A DNA stretch of 64,000 nucleotides from Pseudolabrys sp. FHR47. GTDB taxonomy: Bacteria; Pseudomonadota; Alphaproteobacteria; Rhizobiales; Xanthobacteraceae. The first letter of the stretch is position 1. Every line of letters starts with the position of its first letter. The position numbers were made by a program, and so were the translations under genes. This document shows, one piece after another, positions 9,622 through 20,057 of this stretch. The stretch lies in the NCBI RefSeq assembly GCF_005153485.1, contig NZ_CP039740.1, positions 4,453,520 to 4,517,519 of the forward strand, given 5' to 3'. Under the pieces are notes generated by a model, which saw nothing but the letters and a program-made list of their open reading frames with translations, searched no databases and had not been told where the DNA came from.

Positions 9622-12579
9622 TTACCCCAGCGCCTCGTCGAGGAACTGCTTGAGCTGCGCGAGATGCTTCGACATCTGGCCGACCGCGGTCGACGCCGAG
9701 GCCGGACGGCCGGCATAGCGGGCGCGGCGGTGCTTGGCGTTGATCTGGTTGAGCACCCATTCAAGAAAGACGTCGACGAAGAACCAGGAGCCCATATTGC
9801 GCGGCTCTTCCTGGCACCAGACGATTTCAGCTTGCTTGAAGCGCGACAGCTCGGTGACCAGCGCCTTGGTCGGGAACGGATAGAGCTGCTCGACGCGCAG
9901 GATGTAAATATCGTTGACGCCGCGCTTCTCGCGCTCCTCATAGAGGTCGTAATAGACCTTGCCCGAGCACAGCACGACGCGGCGGATCTTGTCGTCGGGC
10001 GCAAGCTTGATCTTCTCGCCGGGCAGCGACTGCGCGTCGTCCCACAGCAGGCGATGGAACGAAGTGCCGGCGTCCATCTCGGCGAGGTTCGAAATCGCAC
10101 GCTTGTGGCGCAGCAAGCTCTTGGGCGTCATCAGGATCAGCGGCTTGCGGATCTCGCGCTTCAATTGCCGGCGCAGGATGTGGAAGTAATTGGCCGGCGT
10201 GCTGCAGTTGGCGACCTGCATGTTGTCTTCGGCGCACATCTGCAGATAGCGCTCGAGGCGCGCCGACGAATGCTCCGGCCCCTGCCCTTCATAGCCATGC
10301 GGCAACAGGCAGACGAGGCCCGACATGCGCAGCCACTTGCGTTCGGCCGAGGAGATGAACTGGTCGAATACGACCTGGGCGCCGTTCGCGAAATCGCCGA
10401 ACTGCGCTTCCCACAAAGTCAGCGTGTTCGGCTCGGCGGTCGAATAGCCGTACTCGAAGCCGAGCACTGCTTCTTCCGACAGCATCGAGTTCATCACGTC
10501 GTACTTGGCTTGGCCGTCGCCGAGCTTGTTGAACGGCACGTAACGCTTCTCGGTGTCCTGATCGAACAGCACCGAATGACGTTGCGAGAAGGTGCCGCGC
10601 TCGGAGTCCTGACCCGACAGGCGGACCGGATGGCCTTCCTTGAGCAGCGAGCAGAAGGCGAGCGCTTCGGCGGTCGCCCAGTCGATACCCTCGCCCGTCT
10701 CGATCGCCTTGCCGCGATTGTCGAGGAAGCGCTGCACGGTGCGATGAACGTTGAAGTCCTTCGGCACCGTGGTGATCGCCTTGCCGATGGCGCGCAGCTC
10801 GGCGAGCGGAACGCCGGTATTGCCGCGGCGCGGATCGTCGGCATCCTGCGCCGGCTTGAGGCCCGACCAGCGGCCGTCGAGCCAATCGGCCTTGTTCGGC
10901 TTGTAGGCTTGGCCGGCTTCGAATTCGGCGTCGAGGCGCGAGCGCCAGTCGGCACGCATCTTGTCGATCTCGCCTTCGGTAACGACGCCTTCGGCGATCA
11001 GCTTCTCGGAGTAGATTTCCAGCGTCGACTTACGCGAGCGAATGTTCTTGTACATCACCGGCTGTGTGAATGCCGGCTCGTCGCCTTCGTTGTGGCCGAA
11101 GCGACGATAGCACCACATGTCGATGACGACCGGGTGCTGGAACTTCATCCGGTATTCGGTCGCGACCTTGGCCGCGTAGACCACCGCCTCCGGATCGTCG
11201 CCGTTCACGTGCAGGATCAGCGCGTCGATCATCTTGGCGACGTCGGACGGATAAGGCGACGAGCGCGAGTAACGCGGATAGGTCGTGAAGCCGATCTGGT
11301 TGTTGACGATGAAGTGAATGCTGCCGCCGGTGCGATAGCCCTTCAAGCCCGACAGGCCGAAGCATTCCGCCACGACGCCTTGGCCGGCGAAAGCCGCGTC
11401 GCCGTGAATCAGCAACGGCATCACCATGGTGCGATCTTCCGGCGTCGCGCCGTGCTGCTCCTGCTTGGCGCGCACCTTGCCGAGTGTCACCGGATCGACG
11501 ATTTCGAGATGCGACGGGTTCGGCGTCAACGACAGATGCACCTTGTTGCCGTCGAACTCGCGGTCCGACGAAGCGCCGAGGTGGTACTTCACGTCGCCGG
11601 AGCCTTCGATGTCATCCGGCGTCGCCGAGCCGCCCTTGAATTCGTGGAACAGCACGCGGTGCGGCTTGCTCATCACCTGCGTGAGCACGTTGAGGCGGCC
11701 GCGATGCGGCATGCCCAGCACGATTTCCTTCACGCCGAGATTGCCGCCGCGCTTGATGATCTGTTCGAGCGCCGGGATCAGCGATTCACCGCCGTCGAGA
11801 CCGAAGCGCTTGGTGCCGGTAAATTTGACGTCGAGGAACTTTTCGAAGCCTTCGGCTTCCACCAACTTGTTGAGGATGGCGCGCTTGCCCTCGCGGGTGA
11901 ACTGGATTTCCTTGTCGCGGCCTTCGATGCGCTCCTGGATCCAGGCTTTCTGCGCCGGATTCGAGATGTGCATGAACTCGACGCCGAGCGTCTGGCAATA
12001 GGTACGGCGAAGGATCGTGACGATCTCGCGCATCGACGCGAATTCGAGGCCGAGCACCTTGTCGAGGAAGATCTTGCGATCCATGTCGGCTTCGGTGAAG
12101 CCGTAGGACGCGGGCATCAGTTCTTCTTCGTTCGGCTCTTCCTGAATGTTGAGCGGATCGAGCTTGGCGTGGAAGTGGCCGCGCATGCGGTAGGCGCGGA
12201 TCAGCATCAGCGCGTGGATGGAATCGCGCGTCGCCTGCATGACATCGGCGCTCGACAGGTCGACACCCTTGGCCTGCGCGGTCTTGGTAATCTTTTCGCC
12301 GAGCTTCTTTTCGGTCTCGGCCCACTGCCCGTCGAGCGCGGCGACCAGATCGCCGCTCGGCCGCGCCGGCCAGTTCGGCTTTTTCCAGGAGGCGCCCTGG
12401 GCCTGCTTCACCACATCTGGACCGTTGTCCTTGAGCGCCTCGAAGAAGGTGCGCCATTCGGCGTCGACCGAGTTCGGGTCTTTCTCGAACCGGGCCTGCA
12501 GGTCTTCGATATAGGCGGCGTTACCGCCATAGAGGAACGAGGTGTGGGCGAAGGCGGCGTTGGCGTCTTGGCGGGACAT
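9622..12579 (-). CDS. odhA: 2-oxoglutarate dehydrogenase E1 component
   Basis: A 985-residue thiamine-diphosphate enzyme that decarboxylates 2-oxoglutarate and loads succinyl onto E2. Visible: N-terminal E1 segment (SFLYGGNAAYIEDLQARFE, about 12-30), HRGRLNVL, the cofactor region GDAAFAGQGVVAE, CYRRFGHNEGDEP, and the transketolase-like C-terminal half with LLPHGYEGQGPEHSSARLER. MSRQDANAAFAHTSF at 12579 matches alphaproteobacterial E1 starts; the 52 extra open codons upstream are not family-like. The length is normal. Confidence 0.97.
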   Translation of the reverse strand: MSRQDANAAFAHTSFLYGGNAAYIEDLQARFEKDPNSVDAEWRTFFEALKDNGPDVVKQAQGASWKKPNWPARPSGDLVAALDGQWAETEKKLGEKITKTAQAKGVDLSSADVMQATRDSIHALMLIRAYRMRGHFHAKLDPLNIQEEPNEEELMPASYGFTEADMDRKIFLDKVLGLEFASMREIVTILRRTYCQTLGVEFMHISNPAQKAWIQERIEGRDKEIQFTREGKRAILNKLVEAEGFEKFLDVKFTGTKRFGLDGGESLIPALEQIIKRGGNLGVKEIVLGMPHRGRLNVLTQVMSKPHRVLFHEFKGGSATPDDIEGSGDVKYHLGASSDREFDGNKVHLSLTPNPSHLEIVDPVTLGKVRAKQEQHGATPEDRTMVMPLLIHGDAAFAGQGVVAECFGLSGLKGYRTGGSIHFIVNNQIGFTTYPRYSRSSPYPSDVAKMIDALILHVNGDDPEAVVYAAKVATEYRMKFQHPVVIDMWCYRRFGHNEGDEPAFTQPVMYKNIRSRKSTLEIYSEKLIAEGVVTEGEIDKMRADWRSRLDAEFEAGQAYKPNKADWLDGRWSGLKPAQDADDPRRGNTGVPLAELRAIGKAITTVPKDFNVHRTVQRFLDNRGKAIETGEGIDWATAEALAFCSLLKEGHPVRLSGQDSERGTFSQRHSVLFDQDTEKRYVPFNKLGDGQAKYDVMNSMLSEEAVLGFEYGYSTAEPNTLTLWEAQFGDFANGAQVVFDQFISSAERKWLRMSGLVCLLPHGYEGQGPEHSSARLERYLQMCAEDNMQVANCSTPANYFHILRRQLKREIRKPLILMTPKSLLRHKRAISNLAEMDAGTSFHRLLWDDAQSLPGEKIKLAPDDKIRRVVLCSGKVYYDLYEEREKRGVNDIYILRVEQLYPFPTKALVTELSRFKQAEIVWCQEEPRNMGSWFFVDVFLEWVLNQINAKHRRARYAGRPASASTAVGQMSKHLAQLKQFLDEALG

Positions 12580-12778
12580 GAGATCTGGGTCCTGGCGCGG
12601 CGCAATTGCCGCGCGATGTGCGTTTCCGGCGTGAGGCAATCCGGCAAAGAGCCCGGCGATCCCCAGCCGGACCGCAAGCTGCTCTGTCGGATTGGGCCGC
12701 TCCCGGGCATGACGCCCTAGGTCGGCGGACCTCACTCTTAAACCTATTTATGACGTAGTTAAGTCCAAAAAAGCATAG

Positions 12779-12798
12779 AAATGAACTATAGTTCATTT
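12779..12798. promoter_or_regulatory. 20-base perfect palindrome upstream of odhA, candidate operator
   Basis: The half-site AAATGAACTA is followed directly by its exact reverse complement. It lies 200 bases before the odhA start in an AT-rich patch within GC-rich DNA. It has no loop, so it suits binding of a dimeric repressor better than an RNA hairpin. The other parts of the 351-base odhA-sucD gap (12580-12930) hold only a stem-loop at 12866-12896. Confidence 0.55.
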
Positions 12799-12865
12799 TA
12801 ACGGATACGCCGCAGAGGCCCGCACCAGGCCTAAGGCCAAAACTCAGGGCGCCGCTCCAAACGAC

Positions 12866-12896
12866 AAGCGCCGCCGGCATCAGCCTGGCGGCGCTT
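12866..12896 (-). terminator. Stem-loop after sucD, possible terminator
   Basis: A perfect 10-base-pair stem, AAGCGCCGCC with GGCGGCGCTT, and an 11-base loop lie 35 bases past the sucD stop in the direction of transcription. There is no clear U tract, so termination efficiency is uncertain; it could be a stabilising 3' hairpin. Confidence 0.45.
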
Positions 12897-12930
12897 GCAT
12901 CTGGTTGGCTGTCTGCCTGACGGGGCCGGC

Positions 12931-13815
12931 TTAGCCCTTCAGCACTTCCACCAAAGTCTTGCCGATGCGCGCCGGCGACGGCGACACGCGAATGCCGGCG
13001 GCTTCCATCGCCGCGGTCTTCGACTTCGCATCGCCCTTGCCGCCGGAGATGATCGCGCCGGCATGACCCATGCGGCGGCCCGGAGGCGCGGTGACGCCGG
13101 CGATGAAGCCGACCATCGGCTTCTTGCGGCCCTTCTTGGCTTCGTCGATCAGGAACTGCGCGGCGTCTTCTTCGGCCGAACCGCCGATTTCGCCGATCAT
13201 GACGATCGAGGTGGTCTTGGGATCGGCAAGGAACATCTCCAGCACGTCGATGAACTCGGTGCCCTTGACCGGATCGCCGCCGATGCCGACCGCCGTGGTC
13301 TGGCCGAGGCCTTCGCGCGTCGTCTGGAACACCGCTTCATAAGTCAGCGTGCCGGAGCGCGACACGATGCCGACCGAACCGGTCGAGAAGATGTTGCCCG
13401 GCATGATGCCAATCTTGCATTCGCCGGAGGTCATAACGCCCGGGCAGTTCGGCCCGATGAGGCGCGACTTGGAGCCCGACAGCGCGCGCTTGACCTTGAC
13501 CATGTCCATCACCGGAATGCCTTCGGTGATGCAGACAATGAGCGGGATCTCGGCCTGGATGGCCTCGCAGATCGCATCGGCCGCACCCGGCGGCGGCACG
13601 TAGATCACGGAGGCGTCGGCCCCCGTTTTCTCCTTAGCCTCGGCCACGGTGTCGAACACCGGCAGGTCGAGATGCGTCGAGCCGCCTTTGCCCGGCGAGG
13701 TGCCGCCGACCATCTTGGTGCCGTAGGCGATGGCCTGCTGCGAATGGAAGGTGCCGTTCTTGCCGGTGAAGCCTTGGCAGATGACCTTGGTATTCTTGTC
13801 GATGAGGACGGACAT
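12931..13815 (-). CDS. sucD: Succinate--CoA ligase, alpha subunit
   Basis: A 294-residue subunit carrying CoA binding and the phosphohistidine of succinyl-CoA synthetase. N-terminal Rossmann-like CoA-binding domain with [15 protein letters not shown] (about 15-29); His251 in [14 protein letters not shown] is the phosphorylated residue. Its start codon overlaps the sucC stop by one base (position 13815), so translation is coupled. Confidence 0.97.
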   Translation of the reverse strand: MSVLIDKNTKVICQGFTGKNGTFHSQQAIAYGTKMVGGTSPGKGGSTHLDLPVFDTVAEAKEKTGADASVIYVPPPGAADAICEAIQAEIPLIVCITEGIPVMDMVKVKRALSGSKSRLIGPNCPGVMTSGECKIGIMPGNIFSTGSVGIVSRSGTLTYEAVFQTTREGLGQTTAVGIGGDPVKGTEFIDVLEMFLADPKTTSIVMIGEIGGSAEEDAAQFLIDEAKKGRKKPMVGFIAGVTAPPGRRMGHAGAIISGGKGDAKSKTAAMEAAGIRVSPSPARIGKTLVEVLKG

Positions 13816-14984
13816 TACGCAGCCTCCTTCACGGCCTTGACGATCTTCTGCGCGGCATCGTCCAGGTCGTCACCGGAGGTGACGTTGAGGCCCGATTCCT
13901 TGATGATTTTCTTGCCGAGGTCGACGTTGGTGCCTTCGAGGCGCACGACCAGCGGCACCTTGAGACCCACTTCCTTCACCGCGGCGACAACGCCTTCGGC
14001 GATGACGTCGCACTTCATAATGCCGCCGAAGATGTTGACCAGGATGCCTTTCACGTTCGGATCGGAAGTGATGATCTTGAACGCCGCGGTGACCTTCTCC
14101 TTGGTGGCCGAGCCGCCGACATCGAGGAAGTTCGCCGGCTCCATGCCGTAGAGCTTGATGATGTCCATCGACGCCATCGCAAGGCCGGCACCGTTGACCA
14201 TGCAACCGATCTGGCCGTCGAGCGCGATGTAGTTGAGGTCGTATTTCGACGCCTCGACTTCCTTGTCGTCTTCTTCGGTGATGTCGCGCAGCGCCATCAC
14301 ATCGGCGTGGCGATAGAGCGCGTTGTTGTCGAAATCGACCTTGGCGTCGAGGCAGATGATCTTGGCGTCCTTGGTCACGACCAGCGGATTGATCTCCAGC
14401 ATGGACATGTCCTTGGCGATGAACGCCGCATAGAGCTTGGGCAGAATATCGCCGATCTGCTTGGCGAGATCGCCGGTCAGCTTCAACGCCTGCGCAACGG
14501 CGCGCGAGTGATGCGGCATCAGGCCGGTCGCCGGATCGACCGAGAACGAAACGATCTTGTCGGGGGTGTCGTGCGCGACCTGCTCGATGTCCATGCCGCC
14601 TTCGGTCGAGACGACGAAGGCGACGCGCGAGGTTTCGCGATCGACCAGCGCGGAGAGATAGAACTCCTTATCGATGGCCGAGCCTTCTTCGATGTAGAGG
14701 CGGTTGACCTGCTTGCCCTTCGGGCCGGTCTGGTGCGTGACCAGGGTCGAGCCGAGAATGCGGGTCGCTTCCTTCTTCACGTCGTCGACGGTCTTGACGA
14801 CCTTAACGCCGCCGGCCTTGCCGCGGCCGCCGGCATGGATCTGGGCCTTCACCACCCAGACCGGACCGCCAAGCTCATTGGCGGCTTTGATGGCCTCATC
14901 GACGGTGAAGGCGGGGATGCCGCGCGGCACCGGGACGCCGAATTCCTTCAGAACTGCTTTGGCTTGGTACTCGTGGATATTCAT
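13815..14984 (-). CDS. sucC: Succinate--CoA ligase, ADP-forming beta subunit
   Basis: A 389-residue ATP-grasp subunit beginning [20 protein letters not shown]. Nucleotide binding is marked by [19 protein letters not shown] (about 42-60), metal and substrate residues by [16 protein letters not shown], and the power-helix region by [13 protein letters not shown]. It works with sucD to make ATP from succinyl-CoA. It lies 114 bases downstream of mdh's partner region on the same strand, with a family A repeat between. Confidence 0.97.
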   Translation of the reverse strand: MNIHEYQAKAVLKEFGVPVPRGIPAFTVDEAIKAANELGGPVWVVKAQIHAGGRGKAGGVKVVKTVDDVKKEATRILGSTLVTHQTGPKGKQVNRLYIEEGSAIDKEFYLSALVDRETSRVAFVVSTEGGMDIEQVAHDTPDKIVSFSVDPATGLMPHHSRAVAQALKLTGDLAKQIGDILPKLYAAFIAKDMSMLEINPLVVTKDAKIICLDAKVDFDNNALYRHADVMALRDITEEDDKEVEASKYDLNYIALDGQIGCMVNGAGLAMASMDIIKLYGMEPANFLDVGGSATKEKVTAAFKIITSDPNVKGILVNIFGGIMKCDVIAEGVVAAVKEVGLKVPLVVRLEGTNVDLGKKIIKESGLNVTSGDDLDDAAQKIVKAVKEAA

Positions 14985-15008
14985 CGGCTCTCCCCAACTC
15001 CCTAGGCT

Positions 15009-15089
15009 GTCATGCCCCGCGAAAGCGGGGCATCCAGTATTCCCGGTCTCGCAGCGATTACTGGATCGCCCGCTTGCGCGGGCGATGAC
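15009..15089. repeat. Extragenic palindrome, family A, copy 3
   Basis: Two hairpins: GTCATGCCCCGCGAAAGCGGGG, which shows a perfect CCCCGC/GCGGGG stem, and GATCGCCCGCTTGCGCGGGCGATGAC-like arms, with CCAGT and ACTGG facing each other between them. It sits between sucC and mdh. Confidence 0.85.
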
Positions 15090-15098
15090 AGCAACGAG

Positions 15099-16274
<1,176 letters not shown>

Positions 16275-16358
16275 TCATCTCGACCATCGAAGAGCGCTGC
16301 GGTGCGAAGGCAGATGTGCGGCATGAACGGCGAGTTCGTGGGGCGTTAGGTTCTCCGT

Positions 16359-16507
16359 CTTCACCCTCCCCTGGAGGGGGAGGGTCGACTGAGCGAGCGC
16401 AGCGAGATTCAGTCGGGGTGGGGTGAGCTTTCGGAGTCAAAGGTTCACCCCACCCCGGCTCGCATCTTCGATGCTCGCCGACCCTCCCCCTCCAGGGGAG
16501 GGTGAAG
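16359..16507. repeat. Extragenic palindrome, family B, copy 1
   Basis: A long inverted repeat with arms CTTCACCCTCCCCTGGAGGG and its mirror at the right end, and inner arms around GGGGTGGGGTGA / TTCACCCCACCCC. Each outer arm itself contains a small palindrome (CCCTCCCCTGGAGGGGGAGGG). It lies in the roughly 1-kb gap between mdh and the DUF1003 gene. Bases 16062-16358 hold no gene I can support. Confidence 0.88.
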
Positions 16508-16607
16508 AAGAAGCGCGGCGGACATGCGTCATCGCCCGTATTCTTTGGTCGGCCCCGGGCAGGCCGCAGTCCCAGTTCGCATTCCTATCCAACGCCCCCT
16601 AACGAGG

Positions 16608-17020
16608 GCGCGCGGAACGCCGGGGCTCGAACAGCCCCGCAGCCTCGTGTGAGTGTGAGTTAGATTCACACGAGTTAGTCACCACGGAATTGCCGAGCCT
16701 TTGGCGTTCCGCGCGCGGTGTTTCTTAGGTTTGCTCCGCATGGCCCCCGGTGGACTCACGACCTTTCAGGCGGGCCCTTCTTACGTCGGGGCAGCCTATC
16801 CACCGCTGTGGGATTTCTTCAGGACGTGACGCAACCTCCCGTCACCCCACGCCCAGTTACACTCCCCGTTGCGCGCGGTTTAGCGCGCCAGGACCGATGC
16901 GGCTTGGACCGCCGGGAGGGAAACCGCGCCGCATCTCCGACGCCCCAAACCCGGCCACCGCTCCCCGCCCCAGCATCTGAAGATGCTGTACAGACACCCC
17001 TCGCTAGATGGGGCGGGATG
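16608..17020 (-). ncRNA. Candidate structured non-coding RNA or long mdh leader
   Basis: No credible protein frame covers this segment, but it has several perfect nested stems: a 14-base closing stem (16608-16621 with 16703-16716) around a GGGGCT/AGCCCC hairpin (16622-16637) and a 9-base stem (16644-16652 with 16666-16674); GATGCGGC/GCCGCATC (16896-16903 with 16928-16935); GCGCGC/GCGCGC (16871-16888); CAGCATCT/AGATGCTG (16971-16988); and CCCGCCCC/GGGGCGGG (16963-16970 with 17010-17017). A sigma-70-like promoter lies just upstream on the minus strand. I looked for hallmarks of RNase P RNA, SRP RNA and tmRNA and found none. It could be a new RNA, a long 5' leader of mdh, or a non-transcribed repeat. 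Confidence 0.5.
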
Positions 17021-17026
17021 AGGTGG

Positions 17027-17055
17027 AATATAGGCCTAGTAGGAATATAGGTCAA
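17027..17055 (-). promoter_or_regulatory. Sigma-70-type promoter reading towards mdh
   Basis: On the minus strand TTGACC (17055-17050) and TATATT (17032-17027) are separated by exactly 17 bases. The match to TTGACA/TATAAT is unusually good for this GC-rich genome. Predicted transcription starts near 17020, just upstream of the folded segment and about 960 bases before mdh. The -35 box is only 3 bases past the DUF1003 stop codon. Confidence 0.6.
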
Positions 17056-17058
17056 GGA

Positions 17059-17877
17059 CTATTTTCTGGGAAAGTTGCGAAGCGCAGAGTCCTGCATCAT
17101 CTCAAGCTGAATCTGCTGAATCTCGGCCAGCCGCTCCCACTGCCGCGTGAGGATGTGATCGATCTTCTCGTGCAGGTGCCGGATTTCCAGCTCGGCCTTC
17201 AGGTTGACGCGATAGTCGTTCTCCGAGCGCAGCCGGTCCTTCGCCTCCTGCCGGTTCTGGCTCATCATGATGATCGGCGCCTGGATCGCCGCCAGACACG
17301 ACAGCACCAGATTGAGCAAGATGAACGGATAAGGATCGAACACATCGCGCTGCACGGCGATGAGGTTGAAGGCCATCCAGACGACCAGCACCGCGAAGAA
17401 GATCATGATGAAGGTCCAGCTGCCGCCGAAGGCCGCCAGCCGATCGGAAAGACGCTCGCCGAAGCTGCGCTGTCCGGCATATTCGGCCTCGACGTTTTCG
17501 GCCAGCGTTTCATGGGCGGCGAGGCTCTCGACCACCTCATGCTCGAGCCGGGTGAGTTCGCCGCGCTCCTGGCCGAGGAGTTCGGCGACATAACGCGAGC
17601 GGTAGCGGTCGAGGTCCGCGTTGCAAACGTAACCCTCGGCCGGCAGGTCGGGATGCTCGGCATGAATGCGGTCGAGCAGACTGGGCCGCACCACGTCGAG
17701 CGACGTCACGTCGCGGAGCGGCTTTTCCTTGTTGCAGATCACGCACTGAAAGCGCACCGGCCTGGCTCGCTTCGCCCGGGTCGGCACGCCGCTTGTGGAT
17801 GCGTCGTTTTGGGATGCGTTGTTTGAGGAAAGGGGCGGCGTGCCGCCCTCGCCGGTCGGATGCGATGGATCGGACAT
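17059..17877 (-). CDS. DUF1003 domain-containing membrane protein
   Basis: A 272-residue protein. A Ser/Pro-rich N-terminus is followed by a Cys pair (FQCVICNKEKPLRDV, Cys45/Cys48) and another Cys at 85 (GYVCNADL), then a helical segment, and two membrane helices (SWTFIMIFFAVLVVWMAFNLI, 153-173; FILLNLVLSCLAAIQAPIIM, 185-204) joined by the typical DUF1003 loop FDPYP. The C-terminus (LHEKIDHILTRQWERLAEIQQIQ) looks like a coiled coil. The family's function is not established. ATG 17877 (MSDPSHPTGE) is preferred; an upstream frame adds 20 residues without support. Confidence 0.88.
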   Translation of the reverse strand: MSDPSHPTGEGGTPPLSSNNASQNDASTSGVPTRAKRARPVRFQCVICNKEKPLRDVTSLDVVRPSLLDRIHAEHPDLPAEGYVCNADLDRYRSRYVAELLGQERGELTRLEHEVVESLAAHETLAENVEAEYAGQRSFGERLSDRLAAFGGSWTFIMIFFAVLVVWMAFNLIAVQRDVFDPYPFILLNLVLSCLAAIQAPIIMMSQNRQEAKDRLRSENDYRVNLKAELEIRHLHEKIDHILTRQWERLAEIQQIQLEMMQDSALRNFPRK

Positions 17878-17966
17878 ATGACGGTCTCGCTTGCGGTCGC
17901 CCAGGCTATATGTCGCGCCGCGCGGCGCGATTGGCAACGGTCAACCGCCTTGCGAAAAACTAAATT

Positions 17967-19139
17967 CTACGTATCGACGATCTTCGCCAGATCGACATTC
18001 TCCGCCGTGCGCGGCCCATGCGGCAAACCGAGATAAGACTGCGAACGCATTTCGAACAGGCGCGAAGCGGTGCGCTTGAACTCGTTGGCCTCATAGCCGT
18101 CGGTGCCGGTGTAGAGCTGCTCGGGCGACGCCTCGGCAGAGGCGAGCAGCTTCACCGCATGGTCGTACAAGGTATCGACCAGGATGATGAAGCGCTTGGC
18201 CTCGTTGCGGCGCGACTGATCCATCACCGGGATGCGGTCGATGATGAGGGTGTGGAATTCCAGCGCGACCTTGAGGTAGTCCGCGGCCGCCAGCGGCTTC
18301 GAACACAAATCGGCGAAATCGAATCGGGCTACGCCCATGGCCGCCTTCGGCACATTGACGATGTGCCCTCTCACCACCATTTCGTGCGCGGCGCCTTCGG
18401 CGTCGCCGACCAGATCGCGCCAGGCGTTGTCCAGCGCCGCCTCGGCCTGGATATCGGGGGGCACGTACCAGGCATTGACGCCGGTGAGCTTTTCCAGCCG
18501 GAAATCGGCGCGGGCATTGAGCCGCACCACTTCGCACTGCTGCTCCAGCAATTTGAGAAACGGTACGAACAGCGCGCGGTTGAGCCCATCTTTATAAAGA
18601 TCCCGCGGTGCCAGGTTCGACGTCGCCACCATGACAACGCCGCGCTCGAACAGCCGCGTGAACAACCGGCCGAGGATCATCGCGTCGGCGATATCGGTGA
18701 CGTGGAATTCGTCGAAGCAGATGAGCTGCGTCTCGTCGGCGATTTCCTCGGCGGCATGGAGGATCGGGTCCTGGTCCGGAACCTTGCCGTCCTTGATGGC
18801 CTGCCGATAACGATGCACCCGCTCGTGCACGTCCGCCATGAATTCATGAAAATGCGCGCGGCGCTTCTTCTCGACCGGCGTGGACTCGTAGAACAGGTCC
18901 ATCAGCATGGTCTTGCCGCGGCCGACCTCGCCATGGACGTAAAGACCCTTCACGGGCGTCGCTTTCGCCTTCTTGGCGAACAGCCAGCCGAGCGACGACG
19001 ACTTGCGCGCCAGCAGCCGCTCGGTCAGCCGCTGATCGAGCGCGACATAGTGCCGGGCAAGTTCGGCCTGCGCCGGATCGGCCTCGATCTTTCCGGAGGC
19101 GACCAGCGCCGCATAGCGGCTGGCAAAGGTTTGAGGCAT
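17967..19139 (-). CDS. zapE: Cell division protein ZapE (AFG1-like ATPase)
   Basis: A 390-residue AAA-type ATPase. Walker A GEVGRGKT at 70-77, Walker B LICFDEFHVTDIADAMI around 139-155, sensor region VATSNLAPRDLYKDGLNR, and the C-terminal FDFADLCSKPLAAADYL block typical of ZapE/AFG1. In E. coli ZapE acts at the Z ring. MPQTFASRYAALVASG at 19139 is the family-like start. In many alphaproteobacteria this gene lies close to mdh and the suc/odh genes, as it does here. Confidence 0.94.
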   Translation of the reverse strand: MPQTFASRYAALVASGKIEADPAQAELARHYVALDQRLTERLLARKSSSLGWLFAKKAKATPVKGLYVHGEVGRGKTMLMDLFYESTPVEKKRRAHFHEFMADVHERVHRYRQAIKDGKVPDQDPILHAAEEIADETQLICFDEFHVTDIADAMILGRLFTRLFERGVVMVATSNLAPRDLYKDGLNRALFVPFLKLLEQQCEVVRLNARADFRLEKLTGVNAWYVPPDIQAEAALDNAWRDLVGDAEGAAHEMVVRGHIVNVPKAAMGVARFDFADLCSKPLAAADYLKVALEFHTLIIDRIPVMDQSRRNEAKRFIILVDTLYDHAVKLLASAEASPEQLYTGTDGYEANEFKRTASRLFEMRSQSYLGLPHGPRTAENVDLAKIVDT

Positions 19140-19481
19140 GCGTGGAAGGACATATAGCGGGGCGGCGGGGTAATGCCGCAACTGCTAAGGCGTACCGCCG
19201 CACCTGTAAATCGCCCGATTCGCCAGGGCAGCCTCTTCGCGGGGCGGCAGATGGACACGCCACACGACAAACCCGCGGCGAAAACGTTCATAGCGGGTAT
19301 TCCGGCGACCCAGATACCGCATTAACCTATTGTAACCCATGCGTTTTCTGCAACGGAGGCCGTCTGCGGCCAAAAGCGCATCGCATTTTTGCTGCAATGC
19401 ACCATATACATGCACACAAACAAAAAGTGAGTCGGGAGACCCAGGGAACAAGCTAACCACCTGACCTGAGGACTTCCGACA
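19140..19481. other. Divergent intergenic region between zapE and a GNAT gene
   Basis: A 342-base gap with no supportable gene. It must hold the promoters of both flanking genes. It has a less GC-rich segment (19320-19430) with short inverted repeats GGCCG/CGGCC near 19350 and GCATT/AATGC near 19383. No clear pair of -35 and -10 boxes was found. Confidence 0.5.
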
Positions 19482-20057
19482 ATGAACGAGCCCCTGCCCG
19501 ACGACGGCGTCGTCCGCAAGCTCTGGCCCGCCGAGGCCGCCGCCTACCGCGATCACCTGCTGCGCCTCGACCGCGAGAGCCGCAACACGCGCTTCTCCGG
19601 CGCGGTCTCCGACGAATTCATCGACAAGCACGCCCACAGCATCAGCGACTTCGGCGTCATCGTGTACGGCTTCTTCGTCGACGGCGTGCTGCGCGGCGCC
19701 GGCGAACTGCGCCCGGTGGGTCCGCTGTTCAGCCACGAGGCCGAGGCCGCTTTCTCGATCGAAAAGGACTGGCAGAGCCACGGCGTCGGCACCGCGCTGC
19801 TCGAGCGTATCCTGTTGTCGTCGCGCAACCGCGGCATCCGGTTGCTGCGCATGGATTGTCTGGCCGGCAATCGCCGCATGCAACAGCTCGCCCGCAAGTT
19901 CGAAGCCGACTTTACCTTCGATTTCGGCAGCATCATCGGCGAGGTGAAGGCGCCGCGCTACACAGCCTTGTCGCTCGCGCTCGAAGCCGTCGAAGACGCC
20001 CACGGCATCGCCACCTCGATGCTCGACGCGCAGATGCGGCTGTTCAAGGTGGCGTAG
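19482..20057 (+). CDS. GNAT family N-acetyltransferase
   Basis: A 191-residue acetyltransferase fold. The acetyl-CoA-binding loop is QSHGVGTALLERIL (about 103-116), following a beta strand (AEAAFSIEKDW). MRMDCLAGNRRMQQLARKFEADF is the expected C-terminal half of the fold. The family transfers acetyl from acetyl-CoA to an amine, but the substrate is unknown. The start has GAGG upstream (about 12 bases). It abuts thpR tail-to-tail with no intervening base. Confidence 0.88.
   Translation: MNEPLPDDGVVRKLWPAEAAAYRDHLLRLDRESRNTRFSGAVSDEFIDKHAHSISDFGVIVYGFFVDGVLRGAGELRPVGPLFSHEAEAAFSIEKDWQSHGVGTALLERILLSSRNRGIRLLRMDCLAGNRRMQQLARKFEADFTFDFGSIIGEVKAPRYTALSLALEAVEDAHGIATSMLDAQMRLFKVA

Noticed and set aside
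9664..12720. A very long open frame (about 1018 codons) on the plus strand opposite odhA.
   Set aside because: It is the antisense of odhA, lacks any family pattern and is rich in Arg, Leu, Val and His as expected from the reverse of GC-rich codons. Similar antisense frames opposite odhB, ybbP, ffh, acnA and the asd region were dropped for the same reason.
16620..16640. GGGGCTCGAACAGCCCC looks at first like a tRNA T arm.
   Set aside because: The loop does not have the TTCRANY order on either strand and no acceptor, D or anticodon arms fit around it.
16540..17020. RNase P RNA, SRP RNA, 6S RNA or tmRNA.
   Set aside because: None of the expected conserved motifs (for example GAGGAAAGTCC, GGTCAGGTCCGGAAGGAAGC or a tag-peptide frame) was found on either strand, so it is listed only as an unidentified candidate RNA.
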